Source of the DNA: Aquipuribacter sp. SD81 | GTDB lineage: Bacteria > Actinomycetota > Actinomycetes > Actinomycetales > JBBAYJ01 | Direction of reading: 5' to 3' | NCBI RefSeq assembly: GCF_037153975.1 | Contig: NZ_JBBAYJ010000019.1 | Coordinates: 24,851 to 88,850 of the forward strand | Length of the DNA stretch: 64,000 nucleotides | Part shown: one piece after another, positions 7,783-18,427 of the stretch | Numbering within the stretch: the stretch's first letter is position 1 | Layout of the letters: each line of letters starts with the position of its first letter | Program-made: the position numbers and the translations under genes | Notes under the pieces: generated by a model | Databases searched by the model: none | What the model was told of the DNA's origin: nothing | Seen by the model: only the letters and a program-made list of their open reading frames with translations

Positions 7783-8742
7783 TCAGGAGCAGGGGTCGGG
7801 CTCGGGGAGCACGGGCTCCTCGGAGCCCTCGATGGCACCCGCGGTGGAGTTCCACGCCTCCACGTACGTGCCGGCCTCCTCGGCCGCGGCGAGCGTCTCG
7901 TTGATGAACTCGCAGAACTCGACGTCGCCCTTCTCGATGCCGACGCCGTAGGGCTCCTCGGTGAAGGTCTCACCGGCGATGGCGAACTCCTCCGGGCTCT
8001 CGGAGACGAAGCCGAGGAGGATGACGTTGTCGGTCGTGACGACGTCCACCTGGTTGTTGCGCAGCGAGTCGACGCACTCGCCGTAGGTGCCGAACAGCGT
8101 GAGCTGGTCGTCGGAGGCGAGGTACTCGCGGATGTTCTCCGACGGCGTGGAGCCCTCGACGGAGCAGACGCGGATCGACTCGTCGGACAGCGAGTCCGGA
8201 CCGGTGATCTCCGACTCCTCGCCGGCGCGGACCATGAGGGTCTGGCCCGCCTCGTAGTACGGCCCGGCGAAGGTGATGCGCTCACGGCGCTCGTCGTTGA
8301 TCGTGTAGGTCGCGACGACCATGTCGACCTGGTCGGTCTCGAGAACCTCCTCGCGGATGGCCGAGGGCGTCTCGGTCCACTCGATGTTGTCCTCGGAGAT
8401 GCCGAGGCCCTCGGCGATGATCTTCGCGATCTCGACGTCGAAGCCCTCGGGGGTGCCCTCGAGGTTGGCGAGGCCGAACAGCGGCTGATCGAACTTCGTG
8501 CCGACGCGGATCGTGCCCGCCTCGGCGAGCTCGGCCATGGTCGTGCCCTCGGCGAAGTCGCCGGCACCGCCCGCGGCGGCGGTCTCCTCGCCGCCGGCAG
8601 CGTCCTCGGTGGCAGCGGTGTCCCCGCCGGCCGCGGCGGTGTCCTCGGCGGCGGCGTCACCGTCGCCGCCGCCGCAGGCGGCGAGGACGAGGGCGGCGGC
8701 GCTCAGGGCGGCGACGCCGAGGATCGGACGACGTGCGGTCAT
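7783..8742 (-). CDS. gluB: Glutamate-binding lipoprotein GluB
   Basis: The 319-residue product has a lipoprotein signal with lipobox VLAAC (Cys at about 23), an Ala/Gly/Glu/Asp/Thr-rich linker of about 40 residues, and a class II amino-acid-binding fold. Recognisable family phrases are GTIRVGTKFDQPLFG, FDVEIAKIIAEGLG and TYTINDERRERITFAGPYY. It captures glutamate (and possibly related acids) outside the membrane and delivers it to GluCD. Two cysteine pairs in the mature domain could form disulfides. It is the second gene of gluABCD. Confidence 0.92.
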   Translation of the reverse strand: MTARRPILGVAALSAAALVLAACGGGDGDAAAEDTAAAGGDTAATEDAAGGEETAAAGGAGDFAEGTTMAELAEAGTIRVGTKFDQPLFGLANLEGTPEGFDVEIAKIIAEGLGISEDNIEWTETPSAIREEVLETDQVDMVVATYTINDERRERITFAGPYYEAGQTLMVRAGEESEITGPDSLSDESIRVCSVEGSTPSENIREYLASDDQLTLFGTYGECVDSLRNNQVDVVTTDNVILLGFVSESPEEFAIAGETFTEEPYGVGIEKGDVEFCEFINETLAAAEEAGTYVEAWNSTAGAIEGSEEPVLPEPDPCS

Positions 8743-8800
8743 GTTCCCTCCCGGGATGTAGGGGGCGTGGGGTGGTGGCCCCCGCCGTGGTGGTGCGGGG

Positions 8801-9574
<774 letters not shown>

Positions 9575-9730
9575 GTCGGGAAACCTAGACCGAAGCGTTC
9601 GACGCACACCATGGCGGACAGGCGCCGTTGCCGATCCGTGACCTCTTGCTCACGATGACCCGGGGCATTGTCACGACCGCATAACCGACCGTACGGTTCG
9701 CGCACCGTCCACCGACCGGAGGTCACCACC

Positions 9731-11152
9731 GTGCCCGAGCCCACGAGCGCCGCGTCCGCCCACCCGGCGGCGCGCCTGTCCCGACGCGGCGCCCTCGCCG
9801 CCCTCGGAGGCGTCGCCGCCTCCCTCGTCGCCGCCCCGGCGTGGGCCGTCGACGACCGGCGCCCCGGCGCGGTCGCCGCGCCGGCCCTGACCGCCCGGGA
9901 CCGCGTCGTCGTGCAGCGCGTGTCCGCCGCCCGCGCCATCGAGCACGTCGTCGAGCTGTCCGAGGGCATCGGCCCGCGCATCGGCGGCACGCCGTCCGAG
10001 CGCGCCGCCGCGGACTACCTCGCCGGGGTGCTCGACTCCTACGGCTACGAGGTCCGGCTGGAGCCGTTCGGCGTCGCGGACAAGTTCCTCGCCGACCTCA
10101 GCGGTACGCCCGCGCTCGACGACGACATCTGCTGGCAGGCCGGCGCCTCGGAGCGGGGTGCGCTCGACGTCAGCGTCACCGCCGAGGCCGTCGACATCGG
10201 CCCGGCCACCACCGAGGCCCCCGACCTCACCGGGAAGATCGCGCTCGTCGACCAGGTCGTGGCCAACGCCGCCGGCCGCACCCCGCAGGTCGCACTCGCG
10301 GTCGCCCGCGGTGCGGTCGCCGTCGTGCTGCTGCCCGCCGACAACCCCAACCCCATCCGTCGCTCGCAGGCCTTCTCGCCGCTGCTGTCGGAGGACTTCG
10401 GGGTGCCCGTCGTGGGGGTCGCGCAGGTGCAGAAGCACCGCCTGCGCGAGGCGCTGGCGCGCGGCCCGCTCACCCTCACCGTCCGCACCGACGCCTTCCG
10501 GGGCCTCACGAGCCACAACGTGCTCGCGGAGCGTGCCGGTCGCGGTCGGCCCAGCGGCGCCCGCCCGGCACTCATGGTGTGCGCGCACTACGACTCCGTC
10601 ATCGGCGCCCCCGGCGCCAACGACGACGGCTCCGGCACGGCCCTCACCCTCGAGGTGGCGCGCGTCATGCGGTCGCTGCCCACCGAGGCCGACCTGCGCT
10701 TCTCGCTGTGGGGCTCGGAGGAGCAGGGCCTCATCGGCTCGCGCTACCACGTCGCCCAGCTCGACCAGGCCGAGCGCGACCGGCTCCTCGGCGTCTACAA
10801 CAACGACATGGTGGCGACGAGCTGGGACCCGGCGACCCGCTACTGGGTGCTGTCGTGGGACGGCTCCGCCAACGTCGTCAACACCTCGGTCATCGACGCG
10901 GCCGAGCGGCTCGGCTACTCCCCGTCGCTGTCGCCGGTCACCACCCGCGGCGCGAGCGACCACCAGTCCTTCCAGGAGCAGGGCATCGCGAGCAGCAACT
11001 TCTCCTGGCGCGGGGAGGAGTCGCCCGCGCTGCTGGAGCCGCCCTACCACTCCCCGGAGGACACGGTGGCGAAGAACATCAGCCCGGAGCGCATGCAGGT
11101 GAGCCTCGAGCTCATCGGCTCGGCGCTGTACGAGCAGGCCCGCGCGGTCTGA
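9731..11152 (+). CDS. Secreted M28 aminopeptidase
   Basis: The 473-residue protein begins with a twin-arginine-like signal (LSRRGALAALGG, ending near APAWA). A PA-type insert domain lies at about 150-260. The M28 zinc-peptidase core follows with its ligands and catalytic residues visible in order: CAHYDSV, NDDGSGTALTLE, SEEQGLIGS, NNDMVA and SDHQSF. It resembles the Streptomyces griseus aminopeptidase/Y group of M28, which removes N-terminal residues from peptides outside the cell. The GTG start has GGAGG 8 nt upstream. It is a single gene ended by a strong hairpin. Confidence 0.88.
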   Translation: MPEPTSAASAHPAARLSRRGALAALGGVAASLVAAPAWAVDDRRPGAVAAPALTARDRVVVQRVSAARAIEHVVELSEGIGPRIGGTPSERAAADYLAGVLDSYGYEVRLEPFGVADKFLADLSGTPALDDDICWQAGASERGALDVSVTAEAVDIGPATTEAPDLTGKIALVDQVVANAAGRTPQVALAVARGAVAVVLLPADNPNPIRRSQAFSPLLSEDFGVPVVGVAQVQKHRLREALARGPLTLTVRTDAFRGLTSHNVLAERAGRGRPSGARPALMVCAHYDSVIGAPGANDDGSGTALTLEVARVMRSLPTEADLRFSLWGSEEQGLIGSRYHVAQLDQAERDRLLGVYNNDMVATSWDPATRYWVLSWDGSANVVNTSVIDAAERLGYSPSLSPVTTRGASDHQSFQEQGIASSNFSWRGEESPALLEPPYHSPEDTVAKNISPERMQVSLELIGSALYEQARAV

Positions 11153-11162
11153 GACCGACGGT

Positions 11163-11192
11163 GCCGCCGCGCCGCACGAGCGGCGCGGCGGC
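11163..11192. terminator. Terminator hairpin
   Basis: A perfect 13-bp GC stem (GCCGCCGCGCCGC and complement) with an ACGA loop lies between the convergent M28 and M14 peptidase genes, so it can serve both. No U tract is present. Confidence 0.7.
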
Positions 11193-11222
11193 TCCCGGGT
11201 CGAGCCGGGTCCTGGCTGCGAC

Positions 11223-12248
11223 TCAGCGCTGACGGTCGCGGTCGCCGCGCTCCGGCAGCAGGTCGGCGTCGGCCGGGTCGACCTCGTCGAAGGAGCCGTC
11301 GGCCAGCGACTCGAGCACGGCCTCCATCGCGACGAGCGCCTCGCGCGTGAAGGCGCCGAGCGACTTCTGCCCGACCTCGTACTGGCCCCGCTGCTCGATG
11401 AGGAGCGCGGGCGTGCCGGCGAGCGCGAGGCCGTTCCGGGCCACCGAGCGCGTCGTCGACTCCGGGTACCGGGTGACGGTCGCGTGGCCGAAGTCCTCGA
11501 GTGCCTCCGCGACGACGACGGCCGCGCGCCGCCCGTCGTCGACGACCGACGGCTCGACGCCACCGACGGTCGCCCACAGCACGGACATGGTCACCTGCTC
11601 GCCCGCGTCGGTGACGTAGGAGACCTGGTGGTGGTAGTCGAGCACGAGGTCGGGCTGCACCTGGTCGACGAGGGCGCGGACGGCCGCGGCCTCCGGGGCG
11701 TCGGCGCTCACCGGCACGGCCGGGTCGTACTCGCGGTTGAGGTCGAGGTTGGCGGCGTTGCGGCGCGGGTCCTCGCCGGGGTAGCTCTCCGGGTCGAGCC
11801 AGCGCTCGAAGCCGTCGGGGTTGACGCGCGGGACGACCTCGAGGGTCACCTGCTCCCGCAGCGCGCTCGCCTCGCGGGAGGGTCCGCTGACGTGTGTGAG
11901 CAGCTGCAGCGCGGCCTCGGTGCCGACGGGCTCGTCGCCGTGCTGCTGCGTGACGACCATGAGCGTGCGCGGGCCGGACCCGACGCTCACCCGGTAGATC
12001 GGCCGGTCCTCCAGGCTGCGACCGATCTCGGTGAGCCGGACGGTGTCGGGGCGCCGGGCGGCGAGGCGCTGCAGCTCGGCGACGAGCTGGGAGTTGTCGG
12101 TCATGCCGGCGAGCACGACGGGCTGGTTCTCCTGCACCCACGGGCCGCCGGGGACCGTCTCGGCGGCGGCGGCGGGCACCGCCCCGGCGACCGCGGCGGC
12201 GGGCAGGGCGGCGAGCGGGACGAGCAGGGCCTGGCGACGGCTGATCAC
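11223..12248 (-). CDS. Secreted M14 zinc carboxypeptidase
   Basis: The 341-residue protein has an N-terminal twin-arginine-like signal ([16 protein letters not shown]) cleaved near AAAAE. The M14 metallocarboxypeptidase core shows the first zinc pair in QQHGDEP (His about 103, Glu about 106), the substrate residues in [17 protein letters not shown], the third zinc His in LDYHHQ, and the catalytic Glu in LLIEQRGQ. It should trim C-terminal residues of peptides or cell-wall peptides outside the cell. The GTG at 12248 has GGAGG 5-6 nt upstream; an earlier in-frame start would spoil the signal peptide. Confidence 0.87.
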   Translation of the reverse strand: MISRRQALLVPLAALPAAAVAGAVPAAAAETVPGGPWVQENQPVVLAGMTDNSQLVAELQRLAARRPDTVRLTEIGRSLEDRPIYRVSVGSGPRTLMVVTQQHGDEPVGTEAALQLLTHVSGPSREASALREQVTLEVVPRVNPDGFERWLDPESYPGEDPRRNAANLDLNREYDPAVPVSADAPEAAAVRALVDQVQPDLVLDYHHQVSYVTDAGEQVTMSVLWATVGGVEPSVVDDGRRAAVVVAEALEDFGHATVTRYPESTTRSVARNGLALAGTPALLIEQRGQYEVGQKSLGAFTREALVAMEAVLESLADGSFDEVDPADADLLPERGDRDRQR

Positions 12249-12352
12249 GGGTCCTCCGAAGGGTCGGGACGGTCGAACGGGACGGATCACCGTATTCCCG
12301 ACCGCGCCGTCGGGCCAGGGTCCCCGCCCGCCGCCGTACCCTGGGACCTGCC

Positions 12353-13906
12353 ATGACCACGTACCCCGAGGCCGCCACGCCGGCCGCCACGCCGGCCGCG
12401 CCGCAGGCGCGCACGTACCACGTGCGCACGTTCGGCTGCCAGATGAACGTCCACGACTCCGAGCGGCTCACGGGGCTGCTGGAGGAGGCCGGCTACGTCC
12501 CGGCCGACGAGTCGCTCGTCGCCCGCGAGGGCGCCGACGTCGTCGTGCTCAACACGTGCGCGGTGCGCGAGAACGCCGACAACAAGCTGTACGGCAACCT
12601 CGGTCACCTCGCGCCGGTCAAGCAGCGTCGTCGCGGGATGCAGATCGCCGTGGCCGGCTGCCTCGCGCAGAAGGACCGCGGCGAGATCGTGCGCCGCGCG
12701 CCGTGGGTCGACGTGGTCATCGGCACCCATAACCTCGGCTCGCTGCCCGCGCTGCTCGAGCGCTCCCGCCACAACGGCGAGGCCGAGGTCGAGATCCTCG
12801 AGGCGCTGGAGACCTTCCCCTCGACGCTGCCCACGCGACGGGAGTCCGCGTACGCGGCGTGGGTCTCGATCAGCGTCGGGTGCAACAACACGTGCACGTT
12901 CTGCATCGTGCCGAGCCTGCGTGGCAAGGAGAGGGACCGCCGCCCCGGCGACGTGCTCGCCGAGGTCGAGGCGCTCGTGGAGCAGGGTGTCGTCGAGGTC
13001 ACCCTGCTCGGGCAGAACGTCAACAGCTACGGCGTCGAGTTCGGCGACCGGCTCGCCTTCGGCAAGCTGCTCCGCGCGGTCGGCGCGGTCCCGGACCTGG
13101 AGCGCGTCCGGTTCACCAGCCCGCACCCGGCCGCCTTCACCGACGACGTCATCGAGGCGATGGCGGAGACCCCGACGGTCATGCCGCAGCTGCACATGCC
13201 GCTGCAGTCCGGCTCCGACCGGGTGCTGCGGGCCATGCGCCGCTCGTACCGCTCCGAGCGCTTCCTCGGCATCATCGACAGGGTGCGCGCCGCCATGCCG
13301 GACGCCGCCATCAGCACCGACATCATCGTCGGGTTCCCGGGGGAGACCGAGGAGGACTTCGCCGCGACCCTCGACGTGGTGCGGCGGGCGCGCTTCGCCA
13401 ACGCCTTCACCTTCCAGTACTCGATCCGCCCCGGGACGCCGGCGGCCACGCTGCCGGACCAGCTGCCCAAGGCGGTCGTGCAGGAGCGCTACGAGCGGCT
13501 CGTGGCGCTGCAGGAGGAGATCTCCTGGGCGGAGAACCGCCGCCAGGAGGGCCGGCGGCTCGACCTGCTCGTCGCGGAGGGCGAGGGCCGCAAGGACGGC
13601 GCGACGGCCCGCCTCAGCGGCCGCGCGCCCGACAACCGGCTCGTCCACTTCGCGCCCGATCCGGCCGCCGGGGTCGAGGTGCCCGCGGGGGGCGTCCGGC
13701 CCGGTGACGTCGTCACCGTCGAGGTGACGTACGGCGCGCCGCACCACCTCGTCGCCGACGGCGGCGTGCTCGCCGTGCGCCGCACGCGCGCCGGCGACGC
13801 CTGGGAGGCGAGGCAGCAGCAGGCCGCCACCGACGCGGCCACGGGCCCGACCGGCCCGGTGCCCGTCGGGCTCGGCATCCCCCGCGTGGGAGCACCCGGC
13901 GCCTGA
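12353..13906 (+). CDS. miaB: tRNA methylthiotransferase MiaB
   Basis: The 517-residue radical-SAM enzyme adds the 2-methylthio group to i6A37 of tRNAs, following MiaA. It has the UPF0004 domain with its three cysteines ([21 protein letters not shown]), the radical-[11 protein letters not shown] cluster motif, and a C-terminal TRAM domain (about 400-465). A ~45-residue Ala/Thr-rich C-terminal extension is non-conserved. The start [10 protein letters not shown] is preceded by TACCCT, a -10-like hexamer 10 nt away, and no ribosome site, so the leader is very short. MiaA is encoded 4.5 kb downstream. Confidence 0.96.
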   Translation: MTTYPEAATPAATPAAPQARTYHVRTFGCQMNVHDSERLTGLLEEAGYVPADESLVAREGADVVVLNTCAVRENADNKLYGNLGHLAPVKQRRRGMQIAVAGCLAQKDRGEIVRRAPWVDVVIGTHNLGSLPALLERSRHNGEAEVEILEALETFPSTLPTRRESAYAAWVSISVGCNNTCTFCIVPSLRGKERDRRPGDVLAEVEALVEQGVVEVTLLGQNVNSYGVEFGDRLAFGKLLRAVGAVPDLERVRFTSPHPAAFTDDVIEAMAETPTVMPQLHMPLQSGSDRVLRAMRRSYRSERFLGIIDRVRAAMPDAAISTDIIVGFPGETEEDFAATLDVVRRARFANAFTFQYSIRPGTPAATLPDQLPKAVVQERYERLVALQEEISWAENRRQEGRRLDLLVAEGEGRKDGATARLSGRAPDNRLVHFAPDPAAGVEVPAGGVRPGDVVTVEVTYGAPHHLVADGGVLAVRRTRAGDAWEARQQQAATDAATGPTGPVPVGLGIPRVGAPGA

Positions 13907-13913
13907 CCCGACC

Positions 13914-13943
13914 GGCGACGCGCCCGCCCACGGGTGCGTCGCC
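13914..13943 (+). terminator. Terminator hairpin after miaB
   Basis: GGCGACGCGCCCG pairs with CGGGTGCGTCGCC (one G-U pair) around a CCCA loop, starting 8 nt after the miaB stop. A 13-bp stem in this position is most simply a terminator. Confidence 0.7.
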
Positions 13944-14308
13944 CACCTGCGGCCCCGTCCCTGCCCGCAAGCGGCCCACGCGGGCTGCGGCGCGGGCCGA
14001 CCTGACGGCGTCGCGCTGTATGCCCCCACTGGGGGCACACCGCGCGCGAGGGGTCGTCGCCCCCGCCGGACCGCACCCGGCCAGGTCGAGGGGCGGGCCA
14101 CCTCAGGACGCCCTCAGCGCCTCGTGACGGCCCCTCAGCAGGGAGGGGACGCCCCGGCCGCCGCCTCAGCCGCCGCTCCGGTGCGCTCACCGCCCGACCG
14201 GCTCGGCCCGTCCCCGGACGTGCGCACCCGACCGATCCGCCGGCCCCGGCCTCAGGCGGAGTCTCGTAGGTGTCCGGGGGAGTCCCGGGCAGGACCGAGG
14301 AGGCCACC
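13944..14308. other. Intergenic region between miaB and small ORF
   Basis: No gene is supported. A second small hairpin, TGCCCCC-ACT-GGGGGCA, is at 14021-14037. The rest is GC-rich sequence without a recognised motif. A promoter for the small gene at 14309 is presumably within the last 100 nt, but I cannot point to it. Confidence 0.4.
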
Positions 14309-14491
14309 ATGTCGCACACCTACCTGACCGTCGGGGTGCTCGTCGACGCCGAGGTCGCCTACCGCCAGGAGCGGGTCGCGGCCGACGTCGCCGCCTCGCG
14401 CGGCGTCGTCCGGACCGCGCTCGCCGGCTGGCGCGCACGCCGTGCGCTGCGCCGCAGCCGGCGCGAGGCCGAGCTCGCCCTCGCCGCCTGA
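14309..14491 (+). CDS. Small hypothetical protein (60 aa)
   Basis: The ATG at 14309 follows GAGGAGG at an ideal distance, which is the main evidence for this gene. The product starts with a short beta-like stretch (TYLTVGVLVDAEVAYRQERVAA) and ends in an arginine/alanine-rich helix that could bind nucleic acid or membrane. I do not recognise a family. It ends 45 nt before the LAL regulator, which seems to have its own promoter. Confidence 0.5.
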   Translation: MSHTYLTVGVLVDAEVAYRQERVAADVAASRGVVRTALAGWRARRALRRSRREAELALAA

Positions 14492-14536
14492 CCGGGGACG
14501 TCGCCGTCCGTCGGCCCCTGCTGCCACGATGAGCAG

Positions 14537-17500
14537 GTGCCACGGATGAGCCTCGACGCGCCCCTCGTCGGCCGCGAGGCCGAGCTCGACCGGCTGCTCG
14601 ACCGCTTCGGTGCGGCCGCGGCCGGTCGGCCGGGAGCCGTGCTGCTCGCCGGGGACGCCGGCGCCGGCAAGACCCGCCTCGTCGAGGCCTTCGCGGACCT
14701 CGTCGCCGGTCGCGGCGCGGTCGTCCTGCGCGGGCACTGCGTCGACTTCGGAGCGGCCGGCCTTCCCTACCTCGCCTTCGCCGAGGCCGTCGGGGCGTAC
14801 CTCGCCGCGACCGGCCGTCCCGTCCCCGACGGCCTGCGCCCGCTTCTCGGGGCCGACGCGTCCCCGGCCGGTCCCGGCGCGACGGGGCAGGCCCCCGACC
14901 GGTCCCGGCCCGCCCCGCCACCGGCGGACGCCGTCGCCGACGCGACCGCCGTCGAGGTCGGCCGGCTGCGCCTGTTCGAGGCCGTCGCCGGGTTCGTGGG
15001 GCGCCTCGCCGAGGAGCAGCCCGTCGTCGTGGTCGTGGAGGACCTGCACTGGGCCGACCCCTCCTCCCGCGACCTGCTCCGCTACCTGCTCGGTCGCATG
15101 CGGCGCGAGCGCGTGCTCGTCGTCACGAGCCACCGCAGCGACGACCTGCACCGCTCGCATCCGGTGCGGGCCCTGCTCGGCGACCTCGCCCGCCTGCCGC
15201 ACGTCGAGCGGGTCGAGGTGCGGCCATTCGACCTGCCCGGCATGACGCGCTTCCTCACGACGCTCGCGGGCCGGGACGTGCCGGTCTCCACCGTGCAGCG
15301 GGTGCTGCAGCGATCGGAGGGCAACGCGTACTTCGCCGAGGAGCTCTTCGCCGCCGGCGACCGGCCCGGCGTCCCCGACGGGCTCGCCGACGTCCTGCTC
15401 GCGCGGCTCGAGCGGCTCGGCCCGGCGGCCCGGCAGGTCGCCCGCGTCGCCTCCGTCGGGGGACGCCGGGTCGACGACACCCTGCTCGCCGAGGTGTGCG
15501 GCCTGCCACGCCACGAGCTGGACGACGCCCTGCGCGAGGCGGTGTCCGCCCAGGTGCTCCGCGCGGAGGGCGAGCGCTTCGCCTTCCGGCACGCCCTGCT
15601 GCAGGAGGCGGTGTACGACGACCTGCTGCCGGGGGAGCGTCGCCGCTGGCACGGCGCCTACGCGGGGGTGCTCCGCCAGGTGGTCGAGGCCCCGGCCGGC
15701 GCGAGCGGCCAGGTGCGCGGCAGCGCGGCGGAGCTCGCCCACCACAGCCTCGCCGCGCACGACGTGCCGACGGGGCTCACCGCGTCGGTGCGCGCGGCGG
15801 ACGAGGCCGTCGACCGGCTCGCGCCGCGCGAGGCGCTCGCGCACCTGGAGCGGGCGATCGAGCTGTACGACAGCGTCCCGGACGCCGCGGAGCGGCTCGG
15901 CCAGGACGACGTCGACCTGCACCGCCGCGCCGCGGGCCTCGCGAGCCGCTCCGGGCAGGTGGAGCGCGCCGTCTCGCTGGCGCGCGCCGCGCTCGAGCGC
16001 GCGCACGCGGCCGGCGACGACCACCGCGCCGGGGTGCTGCACCACCGCCTCGCCCAGCACCTCATCGCCTCCGAGCGGACCGGGGAGGCGCTGGAGCACG
16101 CCCGCGCCGCCGTCCGCACCCTCGGCGTGGGCGACTTCGCCGTCACCGCGGTCTGCGACGGCCCCGACGAGGTCGTCCGGGACCGGGCGTGGGCGCTCGC
16201 CGGTCTCGCACGCGCCCTCATGCTCGCCGGCAAGCCGGGTGCGCGCCTCGCCGGCGAGCGGGCCCTCGCCGTCGCGGTGGAGGCGGGGCTGCCGGACGTC
16301 GAGGCCGACGCGCTCGCCACGGTCGCCGTCGCGCTCGGCGAGGAGGCCGCGGGCGGGGCGGACGCCGCCGCGGCCGGGCAGGTGGCCGACGAGCGCCTCG
16401 TGCAGGCGGTCGCGCGCTCCCGCTCGGCCGGCGACCTGCTCACCGAGCTGCGTGCGTGCGTCAACCTCGGCTGGGCCCGCTACGGCCGCGGGGCCGTGCC
16501 CGAGGCCCTCGCCGTCGCCGACGAGGCCGTCGAGCGGGCGGGCGCCGCCGGTCTGCTGTGGAGCCCGCTCGCGGTCGAGCTCCGCGTGCTGCGCCGGCTC
16601 GCCCGGTACATGACGGGGCACTGGCGCACCCGCCCGGAGGCCGACACCGACCTCGCCCCCGACACGCCCGCCGCCCGGCTGGCGGCCATCGACCTGTACG
16701 TCGCCGTCGCGCGCGGCGACGACACCGCCGAGGCGGCCGTGGAGCGGCTCGTGCCGCTGCGCGGGCTGGACGTGGGCGTGCAGGTGGTCGTCGACGGCTG
16801 CCTCGCGGAGCTGCGCCGCTGGCAGGGCCGCCCCGAGGAGGCCGCCGACGTCGCCCGCGCCGCCCGCGACGACCTCGTGCGCGTGCTCGGCGACGAGCGC
16901 CTCGCGGCCGTGTGGTTCGGCGCCGTCGAGGTCGCCGCCCTCGCCGACGTCGCGGAGGAGGCGCTGCTGCGACACGACGCCGCGCGCGCCGCCGGCCTCG
17001 CGCGCCGGGCGCTCGCCCGGGGCCGGGCGGTGGAGGAGCTCGTCGCCGAGGCGGCCGCCCACCCCGACCCCCGGGAGCGCCCCGGACCGGAGGCCCGGGC
17101 GTGGCAGGCGCGGCTGCGGGCGGAGCTGACCCGGCTGCGCCCGGTCCTGCCGGTGGCGGCACCGGACGGCGGGCAGGCCCCGGACGACGCCGTACCCGGT
17201 CCGCGGGACGGTGACCTCGACCCGGTCCCCGCGTGGCGCGAGGCGCTCGCCGCCTTCGCCGTCCTCGGCCACCCCTACGAGCAGGCGCGCTGCCGCCTCG
17301 GGCTGGCCGCCGCCCTCCTCGGCAGCGGCGCGCGCGGCGCGGCCGCGGAGGAGGTCGAGCCCCTGCTCGCCGAGGTCCGCCGCACGGCGGCCGAGCTCGG
17401 TGCGGCGCCGCTGTCCGCGCAGGTCGACGCCCTCGAGCGCCGGGCCGGGCTCGGCGAGGCCGGCGCGGGGGCCGACGCGGTCCTCACCGCGCGCGAGCGG

Positions 17501-17686
17501 GAGGTGCTCCGTCTCGTCGCCCAGGGCCTGACGAACCGGCAGGTGGGCGCGCGGCTGTTCATCAGCGAGAAGACCGTCTCGGTGCACCTGTCGAACGCCA
17601 TGGCCAAGCTGGGGGCGTCGGGGCGCACCGAGGCGGTCACCCTCGCGCACCGCACCGGGCTGCTGCCGCTGGAGCCGCTCACCTGA
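14537..17686 (+). CDS. LAL-family LuxR transcriptional regulator
   Basis: The 1049-residue protein has an N-terminal AAA/NTPase domain with Walker A GDAGAGKT at 39-46 and Walker B VVVVEDLHWADPSS near 170-180. A long helical, TPR/MalT-like sensor region fills about 300-970. A C-terminal LuxR helix-turn-helix follows (LTAREREVLRLVAQGLTNRQ, then SEKTVSVHLSN). This is the architecture of LAL regulators, which respond to a ligand and ATP and are common next to secondary-metabolite or uptake genes. The GTG at 14537 sits 6 nt after CACGAT, a leaderless-type -10; an ATG 9 nt later is the alternative. Its target is not evident. Confidence 0.88.
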   Translation: MPRMSLDAPLVGREAELDRLLDRFGAAAAGRPGAVLLAGDAGAGKTRLVEAFADLVAGRGAVVLRGHCVDFGAAGLPYLAFAEAVGAYLAATGRPVPDGLRPLLGADASPAGPGATGQAPDRSRPAPPPADAVADATAVEVGRLRLFEAVAGFVGRLAEEQPVVVVVEDLHWADPSSRDLLRYLLGRMRRERVLVVTSHRSDDLHRSHPVRALLGDLARLPHVERVEVRPFDLPGMTRFLTTLAGRDVPVSTVQRVLQRSEGNAYFAEELFAAGDRPGVPDGLADVLLARLERLGPAARQVARVASVGGRRVDDTLLAEVCGLPRHELDDALREAVSAQVLRAEGERFAFRHALLQEAVYDDLLPGERRRWHGAYAGVLRQVVEAPAGASGQVRGSAAELAHHSLAAHDVPTGLTASVRAADEAVDRLAPREALAHLERAIELYDSVPDAAERLGQDDVDLHRRAAGLASRSGQVERAVSLARAALERAHAAGDDHRAGVLHHRLAQHLIASERTGEALEHARAAVRTLGVGDFAVTAVCDGPDEVVRDRAWALAGLARALMLAGKPGARLAGERALAVAVEAGLPDVEADALATVAVALGEEAAGGADAAAAGQVADERLVQAVARSRSAGDLLTELRACVNLGWARYGRGAVPEALAVADEAVERAGAAGLLWSPLAVELRVLRRLARYMTGHWRTRPEADTDLAPDTPAARLAAIDLYVAVARGDDTAEAAVERLVPLRGLDVGVQVVVDGCLAELRRWQGRPEEAADVARAARDDLVRVLGDERLAAVWFGAVEVAALADVAEEALLRHDAARAAGLARRALARGRAVEELVAEAAAHPDPRERPGPEARAWQARLRAELTRLRPVLPVAAPDGGQAPDDAVPGPRDGDLDPVPAWREALAAFAVLGHPYEQARCRLGLAAALLGSGARGAAAEEVEPLLAEVRRTAAELGAAPLSAQVDALERRAGLGEAGAGADAVLTAREREVLRLVAQGLTNRQVGARLFISEKTVSVHLSNAMAKLGASGRTEAVTLAHRTGLLPLEPLT

Positions 17687-17761
17687 GCCACGGCGTGCCC
17701 ACCGCGAGGCGCCCACCCGGCCGCCGGCGGGCCGCGGGCCGGCGGCGGATACGGTGAGCCG

Positions 17762-18427
17762 GTGCCCGTCGCCGCCGCGTGCCTCGTGCCGGCCGCACCG
17801 GTCCTGCTGCCCTGGCTGACGGGGACCGACGTGCCGGAGGTCGAGCCGGTCCGGGCGGCCGTCACCCGCGCGCTCGACGTGCTCGACGACTGCGACCGGG
17901 TGCTCCTCGTCGCGCACGAGCGGGCGGGCACGTTGGCGGGGTTCGGCTCGGTGCTGCCCTCGCCGGTGCCCTCGCGCGCCCGCGGCTCGTGGCCGCACGA
18001 GCTCGCCCACGCCCTGCTGGACTCCCGGCCCGGGCACCCGGCCATGCCCGACTGGCGCCCGGGTCGCGAGGAGACGTCGTGGCCGCGGGTCGCCGGCGAC
18101 CCGGCCGGCTGGCTCGCGCAGCAGGACGCCGTCCGGGCGCGCACCGGCCTGCTGCTGCTCGCCGACGGCTCGCGCACCCGCGGCCCCCGCGCCCCCGGGG
18201 GCGAAGACCCGCGGGGCGGGGTGGTCGACCGCGCGCTCGCCGCCGCCGTCCGCGGCCACCGGCGGGTCTCCACCCGCGCGCGGCGCGCAGCCCCGGCCGT
18301 CGGCGCCGACGCGTGCGACGCCGTCGACGTGCTCGCGGCCGTGGGCGGTCGGCGCCCACCCGTCCTGCACCTCGCCGACGCGCCGCTCGGCGTCGGGTAC
18401 CTCGTCGCGACGTGGCGGCTGGCGTGA
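17762..18427 (+). CDS. Extradiol-dioxygenase-like protein (miaA neighbour)
   Basis: The 221-residue protein resembles the class III extradiol-dioxygenase LigB-like fold proteins encoded before miaA in many actinobacteria, such as the Rv2728c position in Mycobacterium tuberculosis. The opening AACLVPAAPVLLPWLTG and the closing LHLADAPLGVGYLVATW are family features. The metal ligands of true dioxygenases are not evident, so function is unknown. TACGGT ends 6 nt before the GTG start, which suggests a leaderless transcript. It overlaps miaA by 4 nt, so it heads a three-gene run with miaA and dapF. Confidence 0.7.
   Translation: MPVAAACLVPAAPVLLPWLTGTDVPEVEPVRAAVTRALDVLDDCDRVLLVAHERAGTLAGFGSVLPSPVPSRARGSWPHELAHALLDSRPGHPAMPDWRPGREETSWPRVAGDPAGWLAQQDAVRARTGLLLLADGSRTRGPRAPGGEDPRGGVVDRALAAAVRGHRRVSTRARRAAPAVGADACDAVDVLAAVGGRRPPVLHLADAPLGVGYLVATWRLA

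Noticed and set aside
9683..9698. AACCG...CGGTT inverted repeat around CCGTACGG as a TetR-type operator
   Set aside because: Short, with no TetR gene nearby, and such GC palindromes are frequent by chance.
14252..18370. A very long open frame antisense to the LAL regulator and following gene, and many others like it
   Set aside because: In DNA of this GC content the antisense frames lack stops by composition; the translations are Arg/Pro/Gly-rich or mirror the sense codons and match no family.
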